From: an uncultured bacterium
GTDB taxonomy: Bacteria > Elusimicrobiota > Elusimicrobia > Elusimicrobiales > Elusimicrobiaceae
Assembly: GCA_949294085.1 (NCBI GenBank)
Contig: CASFFX010000012.1
Span: forward strand, 1 to 38,950
Reading direction: 5' to 3'
DNA: 38,950 nucleotides
The notes under the pieces were generated by a model that had not been told where the DNA came from, did no database searches, and saw nothing but the letters and a program-made list of their open reading frames with translations. Shown here one piece after another: positions 8,457-16,983 of this stretch; position 1 is the stretch's first letter; every line of letters begins with the position of its first letter. The translations under genes were made by a program, and so were the position numbers.

Positions 8457-9314
8457 ATGTTACCTCGTAAAAAATCTGCTAAAAAACATGCACCCGTGCT
8501 TCGGCGTCGTTTCCTGCTGCCGACGGTGTTTTTGTTGCTTTCGTTTTTATTAATGATTTTGCCGCTGGACGGAGTGATTTCTTCCGTCAAAGCGGTGATG
8601 GCCTACATCTTTATTCCGCAGGTGCGTTTGGCGCACGGGGCGGCCAAATACGCCGAAAATGTTTCCCAAACCGTGCGGGAATTGCTGGACGCCCACCGCG
8701 AAAACCGCGCCTTAAAACAAGAAATAGAAATGACGAAGCTGTTGGCTTCGCAGGCAGAAGCCATTTTGGACGAAAACGGCCGCCTGACGGAGATTTTGCA
8801 CTTAAATCCGGCCCGCCGCTGGCAAGGCGTTTGGGCCAAGGTGGCGTACCGGGAGCCGACACAATGGAATACCGTCATTATTGACAAGGGCAGCCGGGCC
8901 GGCATCCGCGAACGGAGCGCCGTAATTTCTATGGAAGCCGGCAAAGAAGGGCTGGCCGGCGTGGTGGTGGAAGTTACGGAAAACACGTCCAAGGTACTGT
9001 TGGTGCGGGACGAAGATTTTTCCGCCGCGGTGTATTTGGAACGCGGGCAGGAAGAGGGGTTGCTTGTGGGCAACGGGCCGCGCCCGGTGCGCATTAAATA
9101 CATCCCGCTTTTGACCCGAGTAGAAAAAGGGGACCAAGTGTTTACGGCGTCCACCAGCAGTATTTTCCCGGCGGGAATTTTGGTGGGAACCGTCAGCGGC
9201 GTGCGGGAAGACGAACAATTTCAAACGGCGTTAACGGTCAATGTGGAGCCGCAGGTGCACTCGGCTTCCGTCAAAGAAGTTTTTGTAATTTTAGACAATC
9301 ACGAGAAGAAATAA
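8457..9314 (+). CDS. mreC: Rod shape-determining protein MreC
   Basis: Bitopic inner-membrane protein that links MreB/MreD to PBP2-RodA and activates them from the periplasm. A short basic cytoplasmic N-terminus is followed by one membrane helix (about residues 18-42), a heptad-rich coiled coil (about 60-105), then the two beta-barrel domains (VIIDKGSRAGIRERSAVIS; VLLVRDEDFSAAVYLERG; FTASTSSIFPAGILVGTV). 285 aa, normal length. The ribosome binding site before ATG 8457 is weak. mreD follows after 3 bases. Confidence 0.93.
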   Translation: MLPRKKSAKKHAPVLRRRFLLPTVFLLLSFLLMILPLDGVISSVKAVMAYIFIPQVRLAHGAAKYAENVSQTVRELLDAHRENRALKQEIEMTKLLASQAEAILDENGRLTEILHLNPARRWQGVWAKVAYREPTQWNTVIIDKGSRAGIRERSAVISMEAGKEGLAGVVVEVTENTSKVLLVRDEDFSAAVYLERGQEEGLLVGNGPRPVRIKYIPLLTRVEKGDQVFTASTSSIFPAGILVGTVSGVREDEQFQTALTVNVEPQVHSASVKEVFVILDNHEKK

Positions 9315-9317
9315 CGT

Positions 9318-9812
9318 ATGTGGAGCTTTGTAAAACTGATTTTTCTGTTTTTGGTGGCGACGGTGGTCCATTGGGCGTTTGCGTCGTCTTTTTCCTATTG
9401 GGGGCTTAGCGTCAATATGCTGCTGGCGTTTGCGGCGGCATTTTGTGCGGTGCTCAAGCCTTCTTTTGGCTATCCGGCGGCTTTTGTATGCGGGCTGTTT
9501 TTGGATTTTTTTGGCACCAAATTATTTGGCAACAACGCGTTTACGTTTACGGTTTGCGCGTGCATTGTGTATGGGCTGGCGGAACGGTTTGACTTTGACG
9601 CCGTTTTCCCGCAAATGGTAACGGTATTCGGCCTGACGGTTTTTGCCGGGGTGTTAAACAGTTTGCTGTTCTTGTGGTTTACGTCGGCCTCCCTGTGGCC
9701 CGGCCTTTGGAGTTTGCTGGGCGGATCTGCGATTGGGGGCGTATTGGCACCGGCGGTGTTTTGGCTGGTGCGCCGCACATTAAATAAAGGGCCGGTGTGC
9801 CGCCAGGTGTAA
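9318..9812 (+). CDS. mreD: Rod shape-determining protein MreD
   Basis: Polytopic inner-membrane partner of MreC in the elongasome. The 164-aa protein is almost entirely hydrophobic, with about five to six membrane segments, and has the MreD-like SFGYPAAFVCGLFLDFFGTKLFG region. Sequence conservation in MreD is low, so the call rests on topology and on its place directly between mreC and mrdA. The start is 3 bases after the mreC stop. Confidence 0.9.
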   Translation: MWSFVKLIFLFLVATVVHWAFASSFSYWGLSVNMLLAFAAAFCAVLKPSFGYPAAFVCGLFLDFFGTKLFGNNAFTFTVCACIVYGLAERFDFDAVFPQMVTVFGLTVFAGVLNSLLFLWFTSASLWPGLWSLLGGSAIGGVLAPAVFWLVRRTLNKGPVCRQV

Positions 9813-9823
9813 CTGGGGAAAGC

Positions 9824-11686
9824 ATGTCCGTTACAAAGATTTTTTTTAATACGCGTTTGAAAATTATGATGGTGCTGGCTGCGGTGGCAGGCGGCGTGAT
9901 AGCGCTGCGCCTGGTGGACATCCAGGTCCTGCGGCACCAGGCTTATTTGCAAATGGCGGAGCGAAACCGAACGCAGGTGCTGTATCAAAATGCTCCGCGC
10001 GGGCGCGTGTTTACGGCCGATGGCGTGGCGGTGGCCACCAATGAGCCGGCTTTCAGCTTGTATTATTTGGGGGTAGGGGATGCTTCGCCGGAGTATTTGG
10101 CGCAGCTGGCGCACGATTTTGCCCCGCGGCTTAAGATGAAAGAGCCCGAGGTGCTGGAAAAGCTGGAAAAAGGAGCCAAGACGGGCAAAGCGACGCTGCT
10201 GGCGGAAAATTTGTCCACCAAAAGCACCGTGGCCTTGCAGGAACTGCAGCTGTATTATCCCGGCGTGTACCTGATAGAAGAAACCAAGCGCAACTATCCG
10301 TACGGCGGGTTTGCCAGCCATTTGCTGGGCTATATCGGCAGTATGGACGACCGGGAGTGGCGCAACCGCGACCCCAAAATGGGCTATCGGCTGAGCTCCA
10401 AAATCGGCAAAAACGGCATTGAAAAAAAGTTTGAAAAAGAATTAAAAGGGACCGACGGCGGCGTGTATTTGGAAGTGGACTACCGCGGCCGCGTCAAAAG
10501 CATCATCCAAGACAAAAAGTGGGGAGCCGGAAGCGACGTTTACCTGACGCTAGACTTTAAGCTGCAGCAGGCGGCGGAAGAAGGATTAAAAAATTCCAAA
10601 ACGGGCCGCGGGGCGGCTGTTGCGCTGGACCCGCGCACCGGCGCCGTACTGGCGTTGGCCAGCGCGCCGGCGTATGACCCCAATATCTTCGTTCAATACA
10701 GCGACGAAGAAAACCCCCAGCAATCCAAAAAAATTAACGAGTACAATTTGGCAATTCAAGGCACGTATCCGCCGGCTTCCACCTTCAAAATCATCACGGC
10801 GGCCGCGGCGTTGGAATATGGCCATTTGGACGTAAACCGCAAAATCAACTGTCCCGGTTTTTACGATTCGGGGCCGCGTGTCTTTCGCTGCTGGGGCAAG
10901 CACGGCCCGATGGATTTTTTTGACGGGATGAGCAATTCGTGCGATGTGTACTTTTATCAGGTGGCCGCGCAAACGGGTTCTGCCGCCATTGAGCGGGTGG
11001 AACGCAAATTTATGATCGGCCGCCAGACGGGGATTGATTTGCCCGGCGAAAAAGCCGGCAACCTGTATGGCCCCACCCGCCGGGCCCGCAACAAAACGTA
11101 TTGGTTTATCGGCGACACGCTGAACCTGTCCATCGGGCAAGGGGAGCTGTTGGTTACGCCGCTTAAGCTGGCGCAATTTGCCGCCGCCGTGGCCAGCCGC
11201 GGCAACGTGTATCGGCCGTATTATGTGGAAAAAATCGTCAGCAATCAAACGGGCAAAACGGAAATCGTGGGGAAAACGGAAATTTTGCAAAAAGCCGATT
11301 TGAAACCCGAAACGTATGATTTGCTTTTTAAGGCGCTTAAACATACGGTGGAAGGCGGTACCGCCGCGCGGGTGCGCATTAAAGGGTTAGACGTGTACGG
11401 CAAAACCGGCACGGCCCAAAACCCGCACGGGGAGGACCACGGCTGGTTTATGGCGTTCGCCGGGCGGGAGGGGGAAGCCCCTTCCATTGCGCTGGCGGTG
11501 TTTGTGGAATTTGGCGAAGGCGGCAGTTCGGCCGCCGGCCCGATTGCGCGTTCCATGCTGGAAGCGTATTTTGACTTGGACAAACCGTCCCCGCGCCGCC
11601 CCGCCGCCGCGCCGCAGGCGCCCAAACGGACGGACGCCGATTACGAAGAACTTTTGCCAAGCGGAGAAGAAGATGGCAGCATTTAG
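9824..11686 (+). CDS. mrdA: Penicillin-binding protein 2 (elongasome transpeptidase)
   Basis: Class B PBP that cross-links peptidoglycan during cell elongation with RodA. One N-terminal membrane helix (about residues 10-32) precedes the PBP dimerisation domain and the transpeptidase domain. The catalytic motifs are SxxK at S319 (ASTFK), SCD at 372-374, and KTG at 527-529 (YGKTGTAQ). I choose ATG 9824 (620 aa) because GGGGAAAG lies just before it; an in-frame GTG at 9797 would overlap mreD and has no better site. The last 14 bases overlap the rodA start, so the two partners are translationally coupled. The C-terminal tail after the transpeptidase domain is proline- and charge-rich. Confidence 0.96.
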   Translation: MSVTKIFFNTRLKIMMVLAAVAGGVIALRLVDIQVLRHQAYLQMAERNRTQVLYQNAPRGRVFTADGVAVATNEPAFSLYYLGVGDASPEYLAQLAHDFAPRLKMKEPEVLEKLEKGAKTGKATLLAENLSTKSTVALQELQLYYPGVYLIEETKRNYPYGGFASHLLGYIGSMDDREWRNRDPKMGYRLSSKIGKNGIEKKFEKELKGTDGGVYLEVDYRGRVKSIIQDKKWGAGSDVYLTLDFKLQQAAEEGLKNSKTGRGAAVALDPRTGAVLALASAPAYDPNIFVQYSDEENPQQSKKINEYNLAIQGTYPPASTFKIITAAAALEYGHLDVNRKINCPGFYDSGPRVFRCWGKHGPMDFFDGMSNSCDVYFYQVAAQTGSAAIERVERKFMIGRQTGIDLPGEKAGNLYGPTRRARNKTYWFIGDTLNLSIGQGELLVTPLKLAQFAAAVASRGNVYRPYYVEKIVSNQTGKTEIVGKTEILQKADLKPETYDLLFKALKHTVEGGTAARVRIKGLDVYGKTGTAQNPHGEDHGWFMAFAGREGEAPSIALAVFVEFGEGGSSAAGPIARSMLEAYFDLDKPSPRRPAAAPQAPKRTDADYEELLPSGEEDGSI

Positions 11687-13016
11687 AAATTTTTCCAAGC
11701 CTTCCGGCCGCAGCCGGTTGGACTATATCCTGCTGGGAGCGATGATTGGCCTGGTTTTGCTGGGGGCGCTGTGTATTATGTCTGCGGTCAACAGCCTGTC
11801 GCTTTCCAATTCGGTGGTGCGCACGCATTTGGTGGCGTTGCCGGTGGGCGCGCTGGCGTTTTTTGTAGGGTGGAGCTTTAACTATCAGATTTTTGACGAG
11901 CAGTGGAAGTATTTGTACGGATTCATTTTGCTGCTGTTGGTGGGGGTGCTGCTGTTCGGGTCCTATCAGCGCGGGTCGCGCTCGTGGTTTGTGCTGCCGT
12001 TTTTTTCGATGCAGCCGTCCGAAATTTGCCGGGTGGCCATGCTGTTGGTGGCGGCCGCTTTTTTGGACCGCCGCGGCCAGCGGATTCGCGAAGTGTCCAC
12101 GCTGTTTGGGCTGGGGGCGCTTTTGCTGCCGATTTTTGGGCTGATTATGCTGCAGCCGGACTTTTCGTCCATTGTCGTTACGTTCCCGGCGCTGATGGTG
12201 TTGCTGTATTGCACCGGGGTCAATGTGTTTTATTTGGGGCTGATTGGCCTTTTTGCCGGGGTAGTGGGGGTGTTTACCATTGGCTGGACGTATATCTATT
12301 TGCACCCGGACTTGTTGGATTATTGGCTGGTAAACGCGTTTTATCAATTGGCGCACAGCCCGTGGTATATGGCGGGTTTTGCGGTGTTGGTAATCTTGGG
12401 CGGTTACGGCGCGTGGTGGTTTTGCAAGCAGCTGCGCATTTTCCTGCCTTCTTTTTACTTTGTGCTGGCCACACTGGTTGTTTTGGTAGGGCTGGCGGGC
12501 GGAATTGTGGTGGACCACCAAATGAAGCCGCACCAGCGCAAACGGGTGGAAACCTTTTTGGCCCCCCGATCGGACCCGCAAGGCGCGGGGTACAACGTGT
12601 TGCAGGCGCAAATTGCCATGGGTGCGGGCGGCATATGGGGGAAAGGATTATTCTCGGGTACGCAGTCGCGCTTGGGGTTTGTGCCCGAAAAGCATACCGA
12701 TTTTATTTTGGCTGTAGTGGGGGAAGAATTGGGCCTGTGGGGCACGTTGCTGGTGCTGGGCCTGTATTTGCTGATTTTGTGGCGGACGATTGTGGTGGCT
12801 TACAGCGCAAGCGACCGCTACGGATATTTGGTGTGTGCCGGCATATTTGGGATGTTTTTTACGTATATGCTGGTAAACTTTGGCATGCTGATAGGCATTG
12901 TGCCGGTGGCGGGGATCCCCCTGCCGTTTATTTCGTACGGAGGGTCCAACCTGGTGTCCAGTTTGTGGGCACTGGGGGTGGTGCAGTCCGTTTACGCACG
13001 GCGCATACGGGCATAA
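11673..13016 (+). CDS. rodA: Rod shape-determining protein RodA (SEDS glycosyltransferase) with two extra membrane helices
   Basis: SEDS-family peptidoglycan polymerase working with PBP2. Diagnostic segments are RGSRSWFVLPFFSMQPSE, the SDPQGAGYNVLQAQIAMGAGG loop, FVPEKHTDFILAVVGEE with the presumed catalytic Asp D343, and the C-terminal AGIPLPFISYGGSN. ATG 11673 has GGAGAAGAAG upstream and gives 447 aa. That is longer than the ~370 aa of E. coli RodA. The extra length lies at about 211-281, where two hydrophobic segments (231-251 and 259-281) precede the KPHQRKRV loop, beyond the helix normally found there. Confidence 0.94.
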   Translation: MAAFRNFSKPSGRSRLDYILLGAMIGLVLLGALCIMSAVNSLSLSNSVVRTHLVALPVGALAFFVGWSFNYQIFDEQWKYLYGFILLLLVGVLLFGSYQRGSRSWFVLPFFSMQPSEICRVAMLLVAAAFLDRRGQRIREVSTLFGLGALLLPIFGLIMLQPDFSSIVVTFPALMVLLYCTGVNVFYLGLIGLFAGVVGVFTIGWTYIYLHPDLLDYWLVNAFYQLAHSPWYMAGFAVLVILGGYGAWWFCKQLRIFLPSFYFVLATLVVLVGLAGGIVVDHQMKPHQRKRVETFLAPRSDPQGAGYNVLQAQIAMGAGGIWGKGLFSGTQSRLGFVPEKHTDFILAVVGEELGLWGTLLVLGLYLLILWRTIVVAYSASDRYGYLVCAGIFGMFFTYMLVNFGMLIGIVPVAGIPLPFISYGGSNLVSSLWALGVVQSVYARRIRA

Positions 13017-13020
13017 AAAG

Positions 13021-13716
13021 ATGATAAACACGCCAAAAATTTATAAAATGCGTATAGTGTTCCGCGGGCTGCAAAAAGGCGGCGGACACAATCACGTTTT
13101 TAACGCGGTGCGCAATATGGTGCTTGCCAGCGGGCTCGCGTTTGAGCCGGCCAAAATTAACAAACATTGGCCGCGCTTGGCCTACGGGCCGGCCCCGGCT
13201 TTCGGGCAGCAGGCACAGCGGGAATATGTGGATATTTATTTGCAGCATCCCCTGCCTGCCGCAGAAGTAAAAACCGCGCTGGAAAAGGCAATGGCGCCGG
13301 GGATGGAGCTTATCAGCGTCCAACGGGTGCCGTATGCATTGCCTTCGGTTCAAAATCTGGCGGCCGCGGCGGCGTATCGGGTGGAGGGAGACTTTGCCTT
13401 GTACGGCCCGGAGAAAACGCCGGAAGAATTTTTTAACGCCCCCCGCATTGAAATCACGCGCCGGGCGGAAAACGGCCTGACGCTTACGGAAGAGGTAAAA
13501 CCGTATGTGCTGGGCGTACAAACGCTTTCCCCGCGGGGGCTGCGGCTGCATTTGGCCTGCGTGGAAGGAAAGTGGCTCAAACCGCAAACATTGGTAGCGG
13601 CCTGGCTGGGGCTGGACGTCCCGGTGCAGGACGACTTGTTTACGGTGGAAGGTTTTACGTTTATACGAGAGGGGCTTTTCTGGCGGGATAGCGCAGGAGA
13701 GCTGCACCTGATTTAA
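13021..13716 (+). CDS. DUF2344 / TIGR03936 radical-SAM-linked protein
   Basis: Member of the family that in many bacteria is fused to, or encoded directly after, a B12-binding radical SAM protein (TIGR03960 type); its biochemical role is unknown to me. The family layout is visible: an initial YKMRIVFRG strand, a helix ending ASGLAFEP, a LAYGPAPAFG stretch and EYVDIYLQHPLP. 231 aa from ATG 13021; ATG 13048 is an alternative start. It begins 4 bases after rodA and is followed by rng, the conserved order. The expected radical SAM gene is absent upstream. The N-terminal part is more divergent than usual. Confidence 0.72.
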   Translation: MINTPKIYKMRIVFRGLQKGGGHNHVFNAVRNMVLASGLAFEPAKINKHWPRLAYGPAPAFGQQAQREYVDIYLQHPLPAAEVKTALEKAMAPGMELISVQRVPYALPSVQNLAAAAAYRVEGDFALYGPEKTPEEFFNAPRIEITRRAENGLTLTEEVKPYVLGVQTLSPRGLRLHLACVEGKWLKPQTLVAAWLGLDVPVQDDLFTVEGFTFIREGLFWRDSAGELHLI

Positions 13717-13752
13717 TAAACATCCCCGTAAGGGGGAGAGAGGATTTTTGAT

Positions 13753-15207
13753 ATGAGTAAAAATTTGGAAGGACAGCCCACCGTAGAGGTGCTGGTCAAT
13801 ACGTCTTTTGAAGAAACGCGCATTGCCATTTTGGAGGACGAGCGCGTCAACGAACTGATTTGGGAGCGCCGCGGCGCCCTCAACATCGTGGGCAACATTT
13901 ATAAAGGCGTGGTGGAAAACGTCCTGCCCGGCATTTCCAGCGCGTTTTTGAATATCGGTTACGAAAAAAACGCCTATTTGTACATTTCCGACGTGCTGGG
14001 CGGCGACAAGAAAAACATTGATAAAGTGCTCCACAAAGGGCAGGAAGTGATGGTGCAAGTGGTCAAGGACGCCATCAGCACCAAAGGGATGAAGGTAACG
14101 ATGGACGTTACCCTGCCCGGCCGCTACCTGGTGCTTACGCCGCACCAGAGCTTTGTGGGCGTGTCCAAAAACATTGAAGATTCCGAAGCCCGCCATAAAT
14201 TAAACGAAATCATGCAAGACTTGGCCGCCAAACATTTGGACGGCATGGGCTGCATTGTGCGTACGGAAGCGGAAGAAGCCACCAAGGACGAACTGGAACG
14301 CGAAGTAAAATATTTGTACCGCCAATGGCAATCCATTGTGAAAAAGTTTGAAGCTTCCCGCGCGCCCAAACTGCTGCACGAAGACATGGACGCCGTACTG
14401 CAGGTGGCGAGGGACGTCTTGTCCGAAAATGCCAAAGTGTATTTGCTGGACAGCAAAAAAGATTACGAGCGCGTGCTGGATTTTGTGGAAAAGAACTCCC
14501 CGGATTTGGCCGACCGCGTGAAACTTTACAAGGGCAAAACCCCTATTTTTGAAGCGTATAACATTGAAACGGAAATTGACAACCTGCGCAAAACCAAACT
14601 GCCTTTGCCCAATGGCGGAAGCATTATTATCCAGGAAGCCGAATCCCTTTGCGCCATAGACGTAAACACCGGCAAATTTACCGGCAACAAATCGCAGGAA
14701 GAAACCGTAACCCAAACCAACATTGAAGCCGCCAACGAAATCGCCCACCAGCTGCGCCTGCGCAACATTGGGGGGATTATCGTGATTGACTTTATTGACA
14801 TGCGCAAGGCTTCCAGCCGCCACCGCGTGGTGGAAGCGCTGGCCCAGGCTGTCCATGGGGACCGGGCCAAAATCCGCATTTTGCCCATTACCCGCTTGGG
14901 GTTAGTGGAAATGACCCGTGAAAGAAAGCGCGCCAGCACCGGCAGCTTTATCAGCGAGGAATGCCCGCAATGCCACGGCTCGGGGCGGGTGCTGTCTGCC
15001 GAGAGCATGCGCATTAAAATCCAGCGGGAGATTTACGATTTAACCAGCGGCCGCCCCGGCGGCAACCTGCGGGTGGTGCTGCATCCGGTGTTGGCCGAGG
15101 CCATCAAGCACCGCCAGGAAGATATTGAACAAAATATCCACCGCACGCTTAAAATCCAGGCGGACCCGCAGTTGGCCTGGGAAGATTACAAAATTGTTTT
15201 GGAATAA
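13753..15207 (+). CDS. rng: Ribonuclease G (RNase E/G family)
   Basis: Endoribonuclease for 5' maturation of 16S rRNA and mRNA turnover. The S1 RNA-binding domain is at about residues 37-125. The catalytic DNase I-like part has the magnesium ligands D303 (AIDVNTGKFTG) and D346 (VIDFIDM), and the zinc-link cysteines C404 and C407 in CPQCHGSG; these numbers coincide with those of E. coli RNase E. 484 aa with no long C-terminal scaffold, so RNase G rather than RNase E type. AGAGAGGAT precedes ATG 13753. A small CCCC/GGGG hairpin lies in the 36 bases after the DUF2344 gene. Confidence 0.95.
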   Translation: MSKNLEGQPTVEVLVNTSFEETRIAILEDERVNELIWERRGALNIVGNIYKGVVENVLPGISSAFLNIGYEKNAYLYISDVLGGDKKNIDKVLHKGQEVMVQVVKDAISTKGMKVTMDVTLPGRYLVLTPHQSFVGVSKNIEDSEARHKLNEIMQDLAAKHLDGMGCIVRTEAEEATKDELEREVKYLYRQWQSIVKKFEASRAPKLLHEDMDAVLQVARDVLSENAKVYLLDSKKDYERVLDFVEKNSPDLADRVKLYKGKTPIFEAYNIETEIDNLRKTKLPLPNGGSIIIQEAESLCAIDVNTGKFTGNKSQEETVTQTNIEAANEIAHQLRLRNIGGIIVIDFIDMRKASSRHRVVEALAQAVHGDRAKIRILPITRLGLVEMTRERKRASTGSFISEECPQCHGSGRVLSAESMRIKIQREIYDLTSGRPGGNLRVVLHPVLAEAIKHRQEDIEQNIHRTLKIQADPQLAWEDYKIVLE

Positions 15208-15213
15208 CACCAG

Positions 15214-15235
15214 CCGCCCGGCGATTGCCGGGCGG
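15214..15235 (+). promoter_or_regulatory. Perfect 9-bp hairpin between rng and amidase gene
   Basis: CCGCCCGGC and GCCGGGCGG pair perfectly around a GATT loop. There is no U-run after it, so termination is unlikely to be efficient. It sits just before the amidase start codon and could modulate its translation or mark an RNA processing point, perhaps for RNase G itself; that last idea is speculation. Confidence 0.5.
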
Positions 15236-15249
15236 GCGTGGCAGCGCAT

Positions 15250-16917
15250 ATGAAACGATTGTTAAAGGCTATCTTACCGGGCTTCTTGTGTGTGGCTTTT
15301 TCCGTGGCGGGCTTCGCGGCGGAAAAGGTCAACTTTATCGTTTCCGGGCGTTCCAAGGGGTCCGTTGCGGCCGTTCAATCGGGCGGCGTAACGTTTGTGG
15401 ACCTGCAAAAAACCGCCCGTAAATTTGGCGCGGGGGTGGAACTGTTTGCCCAATCCAAACAAGCCAAAATTTCCACCAAAGGGTTCTATGCCATTTTAAC
15501 GGCCCCGCTGGCGGAGATTATCGTCAATGCGCAGCCGGCCACGTTATCGGCCCCGGTGTTTATTAAGGGAAGTAAAATGATGGTGCCGGTGGAATTTTTT
15601 ATGCTGCCGGAATTCCAGCAGGCGGTGGATCGGTACGTCCAGTTTAAGGATGGGGCTTTGTATGTAGAGCGGCGGTTTAACCTGGAATTTGCCGAAGTGC
15701 AGAAAAACAACGCCGATACCCTGCTTGTTTTTAATCCCCGCCAATCCATTTCCTACCGGGCGGAGCAAATCAATAAACATACCGTTACCGTAACGTTTGA
15801 AAACGTGGTCCTCAAGCGCGACTTGCACCTGCGCGTCCGAACGGATTTTGTTGCGTCTATGGATGTGCGGCAAGAACGCAACGGAAATGCGGTATTGAAA
15901 GTAATTTTGGAAAACAAAGCCAAAGACTGGAGCTTTAGCGAAACGGACGGGAAACTGGTGTTTCGCGCCGGCGCGCAGAAAGCGGCCCCGGTATTGGCCG
16001 CGGCCCCGCAAGCGGCTCCCCAGGCGGTGCAGGAAACGCCCAAACAGCCTGCCAAAATTTCGCTGGCCAACGAAAAACCTTCCGTTTTGATGGAAGAAGA
16101 AAATCCGTTGGCCATTTCGGCTGTGGCGCCGAAGCCGACGGCCGTCCGCGCCGAAAACCCGGCCCCGGCTCCTAAGCCGGCCCCGGTTATAAAGCAAGAG
16201 CCGAACCCGGTGGCAGTCAGCTCCGCGCGCAAAAAAATGCGAATCGTGGTGGACCCGGGCCACGGCGGGAAAGACCCCGGCGCGGTGCGCGGGAAATACC
16301 GCGAAAAAGATTGGAACTTGGACGTAGCCAAAGAATTGGCGCGCTTACTCAAAAAAGGCGGGTTTGAAGTGAAAATGACCCGCGAAAAAGACACATTTAT
16401 CGCGCTTTCCGAGCGGTCCAAAATTGCCAATCAGTTCAAGGCCGATTTGTTCGTTTCCGTTCATACCAACGCTTCCAAAAACCGCAACGCCAACGGGTTC
16501 CAGGTGTATTTCCGTTCCGAAAAAGCCACCGATAAGGAAGCCGCCGAAGTGGCCGCGCTGGAAAACGAAGCCATGCAGTATGAAGAGGTGCATTACAACT
16601 TTGTGGACGCGTTGCTGCAGTCGCTGGCTAAAAACGAATACATTAACGAAAGTTCCAAGCTGGCCGGCTACGTGCGTAACGCCATTTACAAACAGCCTGG
16701 CATTGGGATTGCCGTCAACCAAAACACCAGCGTCCGCCAGGCCAATTTCTACGTGCTAAAAGGCGTCAACAGCCCCGCCATTTTGGTGGAAATGGGCTAC
16801 ATCAGCAGCAACAAAGACCGCGGCCGCCTGGCCAACGGCACCGTGCGCGACCGCACGGCCCTGGGCCTGTATAACGGGATTCGCAATTACGCCAAAAAAG
16901 AAGGCTGGATAGAATAG
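15250..16917 (+). CDS. N-acetylmuramoyl-L-alanine amidase, AMIN plus amidase_3
   Basis: Periplasmic zinc amidase that removes stem peptides from peptidoglycan (AmiA/B/C family). A signal peptide (residues 1-24, ending AGFAAE) supports ATG 15250 over the in-frame GTG 15238. Residues ~25-140 resemble the copper-amine-oxidase N-terminal-like domain, ~155-245 an AMIN domain, followed by a Pro/Ala-rich linker to ~325. The catalytic domain shows zinc ligands H338 (DPGHGGKDPG), E352 and H405 (SVHTNAS) and the catalytic E514 (ILVEMGYISS). 555 aa. It is the last gene of the shape/envelope block and ends in a terminator. Which of AmiA, AmiB or AmiC it corresponds to cannot be said. Confidence 0.92.
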   Translation: MKRLLKAILPGFLCVAFSVAGFAAEKVNFIVSGRSKGSVAAVQSGGVTFVDLQKTARKFGAGVELFAQSKQAKISTKGFYAILTAPLAEIIVNAQPATLSAPVFIKGSKMMVPVEFFMLPEFQQAVDRYVQFKDGALYVERRFNLEFAEVQKNNADTLLVFNPRQSISYRAEQINKHTVTVTFENVVLKRDLHLRVRTDFVASMDVRQERNGNAVLKVILENKAKDWSFSETDGKLVFRAGAQKAAPVLAAAPQAAPQAVQETPKQPAKISLANEKPSVLMEEENPLAISAVAPKPTAVRAENPAPAPKPAPVIKQEPNPVAVSSARKKMRIVVDPGHGGKDPGAVRGKYREKDWNLDVAKELARLLKKGGFEVKMTREKDTFIALSERSKIANQFKADLFVSVHTNASKNRNANGFQVYFRSEKATDKEAAEVAALENEAMQYEEVHYNFVDALLQSLAKNEYINESSKLAGYVRNAIYKQPGIGIAVNQNTSVRQANFYVLKGVNSPAILVEMGYISSNKDRGRLANGTVRDRTALGLYNGIRNYAKKEGWIE

Positions 16918-16925
16918 TTTTTACG

Positions 16926-16947
16926 CCCGCCTGACGGCGGGTTTTTT
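16926..16947 (+). terminator. Intrinsic terminator after amidase gene
   Basis: CCCGCC, loop TGAC, GGCGGG, followed by six T. It closes the shape/envelope gene block. Confidence 0.92.
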
Positions 16948-16983
16948 GTGCCCGGAAACGGGAAAAAATCAGAGAAACCAAGT

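Noticed and set aside
11448..12611. 387-codon minus-strand open frame over mrdA and rodA
   Set aside because: Gln/His/Arg-rich composition typical of antisense reading of a GC-rich membrane-protein gene; no domain.
12928..14196. 422-codon open frame on the minus strand over the rodA end, DUF2344 gene and rng start
   Set aside because: All three plus-strand genes have clear motifs; the antisense frame spans gene boundaries and has no recognisable domain or ribosome binding site.
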